A stretch of DNA of 5,143 nt from an uncultured bacterium. GTDB lineage: Bacteria > Patescibacteria > ABY1 > SG8-24 > 2-12-FULL-60-25. Position numbers and translations under genes: made by a program. The stretch covers positions 1 through 5,143 of the forward strand of contig CALMET010000209.1 of assembly GCA_937863195.1 (NCBI GenBank). Direction: 5' to 3'. Shown in pieces: positions 1-5,084 of the stretch. A model generated the notes under the pieces. It did no database searches. It was not told the DNA's origin and worked only from the letters and a program-made list of their open reading frames with translations. Each line of letters opens with the position of its first letter. The first letter of the stretch is position 1.

Positions 1-812
1 TTTTAAGCATCTTTGCCGCGGTTTTGATCGTTGGCGCAGCGTCGGCAGCCTATATCAGCTCTGGCTTGCCTTTCTCATCTAAAGCCGATAGCCAGACTGA
101 AGTAGCAATATCGCCAACCGCTCAAGATATCACGAAGACATCTGACAATTTCAAGTTACCTGAAGATCTTACCGTGCAAGAAACGTTGCGCATTTCAGAT
201 TCAGTAAAGATCGTAAGTGCCTTTTCACCTCTCGAAGATGGTGTTTTTTCGACCACCCTTAGTCTATGGCGTATTGATTCGGCTAGCGGTACCGTTGAAA
301 AAATCCACGAGTTTAAGAGTGGCATCCCAGAAGGCCTTCTGACAACGATTGAACGTGGCTATGGTCGCAATGAATATCTCTATACGATTGAAGAAGCTTG
401 GGAAGGGTACCGCCATGTCGAACGTATTCTTCTTCAGAAGGATGGGTCTATTGCCGCTGTTATTTTGCAGCCGTCTGAGCTTGAATTCACCATCAAAAGC
501 AAAGGCGAGTCGATTACCGTTAAGCCCTACGGCGATCTTTGCCACAACAAAGAATTACAAACGACCACGAGCCAGAGCATTGTTCGAACGCTTGAAGTAA
601 ACAATGAGGGCTTTGCCCTGAAAGAGCCCTATATGCTTAATTGCGAGATCTCTGAAATGCAGGGCGTTCACACAGGCATCATGTTTACCGATATCGAATT
701 CAGTTCGATCGGTTATCAAGGCGATCGCCATGCCTATGTCAATCTGTATGGCAGCAAGCAGAATCTCGACATCACCCTCAAAAAATCCGGTCTCATAAAC
801 ATCAGTCAATAA
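1..812 (+). CDS. Hypothetical membrane-anchored/secreted protein, 5'-truncated
   Basis: I do not recognise this protein. The reading frame is open to the left edge (first whole codon at 3), so the true start lies outside the window. A TTG at 24 could serve as a start but sits inside the hydrophobic stretch LSIFAAVLIVGAASAAYI, which reads as a signal peptide or single N-terminal membrane anchor. There is no lipobox cysteine in the visible part. After it comes a low-complexity Ser/Thr/Asp-rich linker, then a polar domain rich in alternating hydrophobic residues (probably beta-rich). Two cysteines, C173 and C207 counted from the TTG, could form a disulfide if exported. About 245 residues would lie outside the membrane. 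The stop TAA at 810-812 runs into a terminator, so it ends its transcription unit. At least two AUA codons (108-110, 795-797) are used. Function unknown; high confidence that it is a real gene, low for anything more. Confidence 0.8.
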   Translation, partial: LSIFAAVLIVGAASAAYISSGLPFSSKADSQTEVAISPTAQDITKTSDNFKLPEDLTVQETLRISDSVKIVSAFSPLEDGVFSTTLSLWRIDSASGTVEKIHEFKSGIPEGLLTTIERGYGRNEYLYTIEEAWEGYRHVERILLQKDGSIAAVILQPSELEFTIKSKGESITVKPYGDLCHNKELQTTTSQSIVRTLEVNNEGFALKEPYMLNCEISEMQGVHTGIMFTDIEFSSIGYQGDRHAYVNLYGSKQNLDITLKKSGLINISQ

Positions 813-830
813 AACCCCTCACGGGGTTTT
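811..830 (+). terminator. Intrinsic terminator after the hypothetical gene
   Basis: AAAACCCC (811-818) pairs perfectly with GGGGTTTT (823-830) around the loop TCAC, giving an 8-bp stem ending in a T tract. The stop codon TAA (810-812) overlaps the A tract. The symmetry could let it work in both directions, though no - strand gene ends here. The CorA promoter begins immediately after it. Confidence 0.8.
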
Positions 831-831
831 A

Positions 832-840
832 TGTTATACT
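832..840 (+). promoter_or_regulatory. Extended -10 promoter for the CorA-like gene
   Basis: TGTTATACT (832-840) matches the extended -10 form TGnTATAAT with one mismatch in the hexamer. No good -35 is seen 16-18 bases upstream, where the terminator stem lies, as is common for extended -10 promoters. Transcription would be expected to start at about 846-848, which coincides with the ATG at 847, so the mRNA is probably leaderless. Confidence 0.6.
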
Positions 841-846
841 CGCGGC

Positions 847-1773
847 ATGTTTGCCTCGTACTTTCGCTCGCTCAAAGAGCAAGAATTGATTGAGATCGAT
901 GCACCAAAAAATGGCGCATGGGTTCGCGTTGAGAGTCCAGATAAAAAAGAGCTGACAAAGTTGTCAGAACAATTTGATTTGGACATGGGTCACCTTCACG
1001 ATGCCGTTGACCCTCTCGAGGTGCCGCGTTTAGAAATTGAGGGTAAAACGTCCTATTTGTTTACACGTATCCCTGTAAAAGATGATGGCACGGCTGTTAC
1101 AGTGCCAATTTTGATTGCGTATACTGAAGACAATATTATCACCGTCAGCAATCGCAAACTCACCTCGATTGATCAATGGATCGGTCGCGATAGCACCATC
1201 ATCACCACGCAGAAAACGAAGTTGTTATTGCAGATCTTGCACCATATCAATACGGCTTTCGTCACCCATGTGAATGTTATTGGACGACAAATCCGTGCTA
1301 TTAGTTTGCAATTACATAAAGCAGACATTAGTAATCGCGAGATTAGTCAGCTTGTTGCCTATGAAGGCGTCTTGCAAGACTTCATGTCTTCACTAATCCC
1401 GACAAATGCTATTTTGACGCAACTACTCTCAGGTAGAATTATTAAGTTTTACGAAGAAGACAAAGATTTTGTTGAGGATCTTGTCTTGAGCACCAATCAG
1501 CTCGTCGAGCTTTGTCGCGCCAATCTCAAAACCATCGTCTCATTGCGCGAAGCATCCGCAACGATCATGACGAATAACTTGAACCGCGTCATCAAACTTC
1601 TTACGGCGCTCACGGTTATCTTCATGGTGCCTAACCTCATCACGGGTCTTTACGGGATGAACGTCAATCTCCCTTTTGCCGAACACCCGCTCGGATTCAT
1701 TGCGGTCTTTGGCACCATCATCATCTCTACCATCATCACTTTTTACGTTTTTTTAAGAAACAGATGGCTTTGA
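847..1773 (+). CDS. corA: CorA-family divalent metal ion (Mg2+) transporter
   Basis: This 308-residue protein has the CorA plan: a large soluble N-terminal domain (about 1-245; mixed alpha/beta, then long helices), followed by two C-terminal membrane helices at about 248-269 and 282-303, and a short basic tail ending RNRWL. The signature GMN motif is at residues 270-272 (context YGMN), directly after the first membrane helix, as in all CorA channels. The following loop reads VNLPFAEHP rather than the classical MPEL form, a divergence seen in many CorA-like proteins. CorA proteins form pentameric channels in the inner membrane that take up Mg2+ and sometimes Co2+ or Ni2+; the substrate here is inferred. 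Length is close to the 316 residues of the E. coli protein. ATG 847 is the only sensible start, with no Shine-Dalgarno upstream and a promoter -10 ending seven bases before it. It ends in UGA. Confidence 0.9.
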   Translation: MFASYFRSLKEQELIEIDAPKNGAWVRVESPDKKELTKLSEQFDLDMGHLHDAVDPLEVPRLEIEGKTSYLFTRIPVKDDGTAVTVPILIAYTEDNIITVSNRKLTSIDQWIGRDSTIITTQKTKLLLQILHHINTAFVTHVNVIGRQIRAISLQLHKADISNREISQLVAYEGVLQDFMSSLIPTNAILTQLLSGRIIKFYEEDKDFVEDLVLSTNQLVELCRANLKTIVSLREASATIMTNNLNRVIKLLTALTVIFMVPNLITGLYGMNVNLPFAEHPLGFIAVFGTIIISTIITFYVFLRNRWL

Positions 1774-1788
1774 TCCTCCCTGGCCTCG

Positions 1789-1828
1789 CCCCGAATCATC
1801 CCCTGCCCCTTCTTTGGGAAAGAAGGGC
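1789..1828 (+). repeat. Dispersed palindromic repeat, copy A
   Basis: Begins CCCCGAATCATC, runs through a C-rich stretch and ends in a hairpin in which CCCTTCTTT (1807-1815) pairs with AAAGAAGGG (1819-1827) around GGG. The 23 bases at 1794-1816 recur at 5088-5112 with only two single-C length differences, and a related copy lies inverted at 1850-1896. It starts 15 bases after the CorA stop codon. Confidence 0.75.
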
Positions 1829-1849
1829 GACTGATATCTGAATAAGACC

Positions 1850-1896
1850 TCCCTCTTCTTTCCCAAAGAAGAGGGAATGAGGGAGATGATTAGGGG
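1850..1896 (-). repeat. Dispersed palindromic repeat, copy B (inverted)
   Basis: Contains a perfect 12-bp hairpin, TCCCTCTTCTTT (1850-1861) with AAAGAAGAGGGA (1865-1876) around CCC, followed by GATGATTAGGGG (1885-1896). Read on the - strand it gives CCCCTAATCATC, a C-rich spacer, then CTTCTTTGGGAAAGAAG, 17 bases identical to copy A at 1809-1825. It is thus the same element in the opposite orientation, with a slightly longer spacer and stem. Confidence 0.75.
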
Positions 1897-1920
1897 CTAG
1901 CTTTTTTGTCCATTTTCATC

Positions 1921-1926
1921 TAGAAT
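1921..1926 (+). promoter_or_regulatory. Candidate -10 element of the TrmB-like gene
   Basis: TAGAAT matches TATAAT at five of six positions. Transcription would start near 1933, leaving a leader of only about 7 bases before ATG 1940 and no room for a ribosome binding site. No convincing -35 is present 17 bases upstream. A second -10-like string, TATACC (1932-1937), is too close to the ATG to serve this start. Confidence 0.4.
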
Positions 1927-1939
1927 CGCTTTATACCGT

Positions 1940-2671
1940 ATGAAAGATATCTCCCCTATTTTGCGTGCTCTTGGACTCGCTGAAAGCGACGTTACGACCT
2001 ATTTGAATACTCTCCAGCATGGCCCGAGTACCGTGGTGGACTTGTCGAAGCGCACCAATCTCTCACGCCAAGCCGTCTACCTCTCGATTGACGCGATGAC
2101 CGAGCGCGGTCTCATGTCGAGTATCCAACGCGGCAAGAAGCGCTATTTCACCGCTGAACCTCCAACCAAGCTTCTTGCCTTCGCTAAGCGACGTGCACAG
2201 CAAGTCGAAGATCATATTGGCGATCTTGAAAAAGCCATCCCTCAGCTTGAGCTTCGTGTTGGTGGCGAAAAACCTGTTGTGCGCCTTTACGAAGGCAAAG
2301 AAGCCGTGCGCGCGCATTTAGAGGACGTCCAAAAACAACGCGTAAAACACATCGATGAAATGTCCGATCTTGAAGCACTGACGGATTCATTTAGCGAAGA
2401 AGATCTTGAGACATTGCGCAAACACGTCGTAAAACATGGCACAACAATGCGTCGTCTCTATACCGTCCCTGCTACCGGTGCAAAAGCCAATGGTCGCTAC
2501 CTGCCAAAATCCATGAATGGATTTAAAGCAAATATCGCTGTTTACGGTAATAATATCTCGTTCACCACCTTTGCGAATAAAGCGTTCAACGTCATTATCG
2601 AAGACAAGCACATCGCCGAAGCCATGAAGCACTTGTTTGAACTGGCAGACGAAGGATTAAAAAAGAAATAA
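1940..2671 (+). CDS. TrmB-family transcriptional regulator
   Basis: A 243-residue protein with an N-terminal winged helix-turn-helix of the TrmB type (about residues 5-75): GLAESDVTTYLNTLQHGP gives the first helices, LSKRTNLSRQAVYLSIDAM the turn and recognition helix, and GLMSSIQRGKKRYFTAEPP the wing. A helical, probably coiled-coil dimerisation segment follows (about 76-107). The C-terminal domain (about 112-240) opens with VVRLYEGKEAVRAHL, the usual junction in this family, and is the region that senses ligands in archaeal sugar regulators such as TrmB. The bacterial ligand is unknown. It probably acts as a dimeric cytoplasmic DNA-binding protein. ATG 1940 is the only possible start, as an in-frame TAG lies at 1898-1900 with no start codon between. 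No Shine-Dalgarno is visible. It is flanked by its own promoter-like site and terminator, so it is probably monocistronic. Confidence 0.85.
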   Translation: MKDISPILRALGLAESDVTTYLNTLQHGPSTVVDLSKRTNLSRQAVYLSIDAMTERGLMSSIQRGKKRYFTAEPPTKLLAFAKRRAQQVEDHIGDLEKAIPQLELRVGGEKPVVRLYEGKEAVRAHLEDVQKQRVKHIDEMSDLEALTDSFSEEDLETLRKHVVKHGTTMRRLYTVPATGAKANGRYLPKSMNGFKANIAVYGNNISFTTFANKAFNVIIEDKHIAEAMKHLFELADEGLKKK

Positions 2672-2683
2672 GTGAAATTAAAA

Positions 2684-2730
2684 GGCCCCGGACGCGAGCC
2701 TCGTGTGAGCGGGGTTCAAGCGGCCGGGGG
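2684..2730 (+). other. GC-rich hairpin in the TrmB-gene 3' region
   Basis: CCCCG (2686-2690) can pair with CGGGG (2710-2714), enclosing an inner stem ACGCGA/TCGTGT (2692-2697 with 2701-2706, one G-T pair) around GCC. An alternative fold pairs CCCCGG (2686-2691) with CCGGGG (2724-2729). The two folds are mutually exclusive. It lies between the TrmB stop codon and the terminator at 2738, so it would be a structured 3' untranslated region or, less likely, a short separate RNA. Confidence 0.45.
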
Positions 2731-2737
2731 AAGAGAG

Positions 2738-2758
2738 GGAGCATCGTGCTCCTTTTTT
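2738..2758 (+). terminator. Intrinsic terminator of the TrmB-like gene
   Basis: GGAGCA (2738-2743) pairs perfectly with TGCTCC (2747-2752) around TCG and is followed directly by six T bases (2753-2758). This is a textbook rho-independent terminator on the + strand, 66 bases after the TrmB stop codon. Confidence 0.9.
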
Positions 2759-2798
2759 GATCTTTCGATCGTTGATCGTGCGATTATGTAATCTCACT

Positions 2799-3072
2799 GA
2801 TCAGGGGGAGACCAAAAGTTCAAAGCGGGGCATGTGATGATCCCTGGGGTTGCTCACGTGAGCGGACCCGACTTAGGTATAGGGACTTGCGTATTCGCAG
2901 ATCCCAAGACTTGGATAGAGCTTACAGCTCCGCATCAGTTGCCGCCGCCGAACATGGACATTCTCCTTGTCATGACCTCGCAGAACAAACCAACCTAACG
3001 CCATTGTGGCGTCATGCCTTAATGGACATTACGTCCGGTTGCGAGGTACTTGCACAACCTACCAGAAAGTAG
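2799..3072. ncRNA. Candidate structured RNA, family not recognised
   Basis: This gene-free stretch is unusually dense in short perfect stems. In order: CAGGG 2802-2806 with CCCTG 2842-2846; GCTCA/TGAGC within 2852-2861, flanked by GGGT/ACCC; TGCG TATT CGCA; ATCC/GGAT around CAAGACTT; GAGCT TAC AGCTC; CATG-ACA (2953-2960, one bulged G) with TGTCATG (2968-2974); and a closed multi-branch unit in which ACCTCGCA (2975-2982) pairs with TGCGAGGT (3040-3047), enclosing ACGCCA/TGGCGT (2998-3012) and GGAC/GTCC (3024-3036). I looked for hallmarks of tmRNA, RNase P RNA, SRP RNA, T-box leaders and common riboswitches and found none. The strand is not settled: the best promoter-like signal (3056-3084) points to the - strand, while no strong terminator follows on either. 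Chance stems are possible in a sequence of this length, but the nested unit and stacking favour a real RNA. Confidence 0.4.
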
Positions 3073-3084
3073 CGATTTTGTCAA
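3056..3084 (-). promoter_or_regulatory. Candidate - strand promoter into the structured region
   Basis: On the - strand there is a perfect -35 TTGACA (3084-3079), a 17-base spacer, and TAGGTT (3061-3056) preceded by TGG, an extended -10 context. The -10 hexamer itself matches only three of six positions. Transcription would start near 3049 and run leftward through the hairpin-rich region. Confidence 0.35.
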
Positions 3085-3105
3085 TAATATAGTTTACTAT
3101 TATTG
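3082..3105. promoter_or_regulatory. AT-rich palindrome, possible operator
   Basis: CAATAATA (3082-3089) and TATTATTG (3098-3105) are perfect inverted arms around TAGTTTAC. The centre also holds TAGT TT ACTA. It overlaps the -35 of the possible - strand promoter and lies 63 bases before the ABC-F start codon, a fitting place for a repressor or activator site. It could equally be simple AT-rich promoter DNA. Confidence 0.35.
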
Positions 3106-3111
3106 CCGTGT

Positions 3112-3160
3112 TTCGCATTTTTTGGCTAATATTGCATAATTTTTTAAAAAACGTTACCCT
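3112..3160 (+). promoter_or_regulatory. Candidate promoter(s) of the ABC-F gene
   Basis: Two overlapping options exist. TTCGCA (3112-3117), a 17-base spacer and CATAAT (3135-3140) would give a leader of about 20 bases. TTGCAT (3132-3137), a 17-base spacer and TACCCT (3155-3160) would start transcription at about 3167-3168, on the ATG itself. Neither leader contains a Shine-Dalgarno sequence. Confidence 0.45.
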
Positions 3161-3167
3161 TTGCGCC

Positions 3168-4931
3168 ATGTCCGTTTTGCTTCATGTTGAAGGCTTATCC
3201 AAAGCTATCGGCGCCCGCGTGCTCTTTCACGAGGGGTCTTTTGCCATCCACGAAGGGCTTAAAATCGGTCTTATTGGCCGCAATGGCGCCGGCAAGACAA
3301 CCTTGATGAAGATGCTCGCCGGTGAAGAAAAACCCGACAGCGGCACCATTACGGTCCATCCTGGTACCCGTATCGCCTATCTCTCGCAGCATGTCGCCTT
3401 TGTGGGTGATGAAACGGTGCTCGTCTACCTCGAACGTATCTCAAATAAAGCCGAGTGGGCCTGCGCTAAAGTCGCAGGTGCTTTTGATTTGAAAAAAGAG
3501 AAGCTCCACGTGCCGGTCTCTTCGCTTTCGGGTGGCTGGCAAATGCGCGTGCAGCTCGCGGGACTTTTGCTTCATGATCCAAATCTTTTGCTTTTGGATG
3601 AACCGACAAACTATCTCGATGTTCAAACCCAGCTTTTGCTCGAAGCGTTTTTGCGTGACTGGTCTGGCGCGGTTTTAGTGATCTCGCATGATCGTTCATT
3701 TTTGATGAATGTTTGTGACCATACGATGGAGATTGATCGCGGCGATATCGCGCTCTATACCGGCGACGTTAATGACTATGAAGCCTTCAAAGAAGAGCAG
3801 CTGAGTTTCAATATCAAATTCAACCAAAAGATTGATCAACAGAAAAAACATTTAATGGAGTTTGTTGAACGCTTTGGTGCAAAGGCAACAAAAGCAACGC
3901 AGGCACAATCAAAGCTCAAGCAAATTCGCAAGCTCAAACCGGTTGAAATCAAACAAAAACTAAAAAATGCCAAGATTTTTATTCAGCCTACTGAACCGCG
4001 CAAAACCTTTGCGGTAAAAGCAAAAGATCTTGTCGTTGGTTATGGTGATAAAATCATTGCCTCCAATGGCAACTTTGAAGTTGATCGTGGTCAAAAGGTC
4101 GCCATTCTCGGTGAGAATGGCGCTGGTAAATCTACCTTACTTAAAACGCTCGGAGGCAAGCTCGAGAAAAAAGACGGTACTTTCACGTGGAATAATCGCA
4201 TGGAGCTGGCCTATTATGACCAGTTTTCGGCCGCGTCTTTGCATCCAAAAGACACGATCGGTGATTACCTCACGCGTAGCGCTGGCTATCTCGAAGCTGA
4301 AGCTGTTTTAAGAATGGCTGGGGCGTTTTTATTTAAAGAAGAAGACCTTGATAAAACCGTCAGCGTATTATCAGGTGGTGAACGCGCACGTTTGGTTTTA
4401 GCCGGCATTCTATTGCAGGCTCCAGACGCTTTGCTTCTTGATGAACCGACCAACCATCTTGATTTAGAAACCGTAGAAACACTCGCCAACGCACTCTCAC
4501 AATGGAACGGCACCGTGCTTTTTATCAGCCATAGCCGCAGTTTCGTGAATCAGCTCGCGACGCGTATTTTTGAAGTAAAGAACGGCGAGATTCGCAATTT
4601 TCCTGGCACATATGAAGAGTATCTTTATGCCGTTAGTCTTGAAGCCGGCATCCCGCAAGACAAACAAGATGAAGTCGTGACCGAAGCCGCCAATAAAAAA
4701 GAGCGCCACGAAAAACGCAAAGAACTTTTGCGCACGATTCAAAAACTTGAAAAGCAACTCGAAGATCTCGAGCAAGAACGTGAGAATATCATGAAGTCCA
4801 TTCTCACTAACCCAACGAAAATCGATGTTGAGCGCGATCGCCGGTTGCAAACACTCATGACCATTCTCTCACATACTGAAAGCGAGTGGCTGAAGGCACA
4901 AGAAGAATTGCAGAAGATTGAAGAACGATAA
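3168..4931 (+). CDS. ABC-F family ATPase (ribosome-associated translation factor)
   Basis: This 587-residue protein has two ATP-binding cassettes and no membrane helices, the ABC-F plan. Cassette 1: Walker A GRNGAGKT (37-44), signature LSGGW (120-124), Walker B LLLLDEPTN (D144, E145), switch SHDRSFL (173-179). Linker of about 90 residues with the Lys/Gln-rich segment FGAKATKATQAQSKLKQIRKL, the part that contacts tRNA at the ribosomal E site in EttA-like proteins. Cassette 2: Walker A GENGAGKS (315-322), signature LSGGE (401-405), Walker B with D425 and E426, switch SHSRSF (454-459). The C-terminal 90 residues form a charged coiled coil, as in Uup. The short distance from Walker A to signature in cassette 1 leaves no room for the EttA arm. 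The frame is open back to a GTG at 3108, but ATG 3168 (MSVLLHVEGLSK) begins exactly where the family does; the extra 20 residues would be AT-rich promoter DNA. The Uup-like, YbiT-like or antibiotic-protection subgroup cannot be fixed by eye. Confidence 0.9.
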   Translation: MSVLLHVEGLSKAIGARVLFHEGSFAIHEGLKIGLIGRNGAGKTTLMKMLAGEEKPDSGTITVHPGTRIAYLSQHVAFVGDETVLVYLERISNKAEWACAKVAGAFDLKKEKLHVPVSSLSGGWQMRVQLAGLLLHDPNLLLLDEPTNYLDVQTQLLLEAFLRDWSGAVLVISHDRSFLMNVCDHTMEIDRGDIALYTGDVNDYEAFKEEQLSFNIKFNQKIDQQKKHLMEFVERFGAKATKATQAQSKLKQIRKLKPVEIKQKLKNAKIFIQPTEPRKTFAVKAKDLVVGYGDKIIASNGNFEVDRGQKVAILGENGAGKSTLLKTLGGKLEKKDGTFTWNNRMELAYYDQFSAASLHPKDTIGDYLTRSAGYLEAEAVLRMAGAFLFKEEDLDKTVSVLSGGERARLVLAGILLQAPDALLLDEPTNHLDLETVETLANALSQWNGTVLFISHSRSFVNQLATRIFEVKNGEIRNFPGTYEEYLYAVSLEAGIPQDKQDEVVTEAANKKERHEKRKELLRTIQKLEKQLEDLEQERENIMKSILTNPTKIDVERDRRLQTLMTILSHTESEWLKAQEELQKIEER

Positions 4932-4960
4932 AACCTCCCGACGTCATGTCGGGAGGTTTT
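4930..4960. terminator. Bidirectional terminator between ABC-F gene and tRNA-Ile
   Basis: AAAACCTCCCGAC (4930-4942) pairs perfectly with GTCGGGAGGTTTT (4948-4960), a 13-bp stem with loop GTCAT. Either strand ends in a T tract after a GC-rich stem. The ABC-F stop TAA (4929-4931) overlaps the left arm, and the - strand tRNA ends four bases away at 4965, so one structure can terminate both convergent genes. Confidence 0.9.
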
Positions 4961-4964
4961 AACA

Positions 4965-5041
4965 TGGTGGGACTGGATGGACTCGAACCATCGACCGGGC
5001 GTGTATAAGACGCCTGCTCTAACCACCTGAGCTACAGTCCC
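4965..5041 (-). tRNA. tRNA-Ile (anticodon UAU), CCA encoded
   Basis: The - strand folds into a complete 77-base cloverleaf: acceptor stem GGGACTG/CAGTCCC (7 perfect pairs), D arm GCTC/GAGC with loop AGGTGGTTA, anticodon stem GGCGT/ACGCC with loop CTTATAC, variable loop CGGTC, T arm GATGG/CCATC with loop TTCGAGT, discriminator A73 and an encoded CCA. Loop positions 34-36 read UAU, which pairs with AUA, an isoleucine codon. The body resembles bacterial tRNA-Ile, with A73, U12-A23 and C29-G41, which are recognised by isoleucyl-tRNA synthetase in E. coli. Most bacteria read AUA with a CAU tRNA whose wobble C is changed to lysidine by TilS; a UAU version is uncommon. It is convergent with the ABC-F gene and has its own promoter and a shared terminator. 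Confidence 0.95.
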
Positions 5042-5053
5042 AGGAGCAGGCCA

Positions 5054-5082
5054 AGAGTACGCGGTTTACCCATCTGAATCAA
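5054..5082 (-). promoter_or_regulatory. Candidate promoter of tRNA-Ile
   Basis: On the - strand, TTGATT (5082-5077), a 17-base spacer and TACTCT (5059-5054) form a plausible promoter. The expected start near 5047 would leave a 5' leader of about six bases before the tRNA for RNase P to remove. Confidence 0.45.
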
Positions 5083-5084
5083 TG

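Larger units (their letters stand above)
1789..1907 (+). terminator. Possible large hairpin terminator after CorA
   Basis: The inverted copies A and B can pair end to end. The outer arms CCCCGAATCATC (1789-1800) and GATGATTAGGGG (1885-1896) match at 11 of 12 positions, and the 17-base cores pair perfectly. Six T bases (1902-1907) follow five bases after the structure. This could end CorA transcription, but each copy may instead fold into its own hairpin, and the gap before the T-run is not ideal. Confidence 0.35.

Noticed and set aside
1771..1845. Recoding of UGA (as Gly, known in Gracilibacteria and Absconditabacteria)
   Set aside because: CorA ends at UGA with a typical CorA tail just after the second membrane helix. 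Reading on would only translate the repeat, and the confident genes contain no internal UGA.
1789..1896. CRISPR array
   Set aside because: There are only two copies, in opposite orientation, with no regular spacing, spacers or cas genes.
2759..2802. Cluster of four GATC sites, possible origin or Dam-regulated site
   Set aside because: Short overlapping hairpins (for example CGATC GTT GATCG) explain three of them, and there are no DnaA boxes or replication genes nearby.
2887..3072. 61-codon + strand open frame starting at TTG in the gene-free region
   Set aside because: It has no ribosome binding site, starts with TTG and shows no recognisable domain. The frame is open upstream to 2776 without an ATG. 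It overlaps the hairpin-rich stretch, which explains the sequence better.
2799..3072. tmRNA, RNase P RNA, SRP RNA, group I/II intron or common riboswitch
   Set aside because: Key conserved strings (for example the tmRNA 5' TTCGAC region, the RNase P GAAAGTCC box, the SRP GGAAGGAAGCAGCC loop) are absent on both strands.
3108..3167. GTG start giving the ABC-F protein 20 extra residues
   Set aside because: The added residues are encoded by AT-rich promoter-like DNA, and the family begins at MSVLLHVEGLSK, exactly at ATG 3168.
4739..5026. 95-codon - strand open frame across the ABC-F end and the tRNA
   Set aside because: It reads through the tRNA gene and the terminator and is antisense to the ABC-F coiled coil, so it is a shadow frame.
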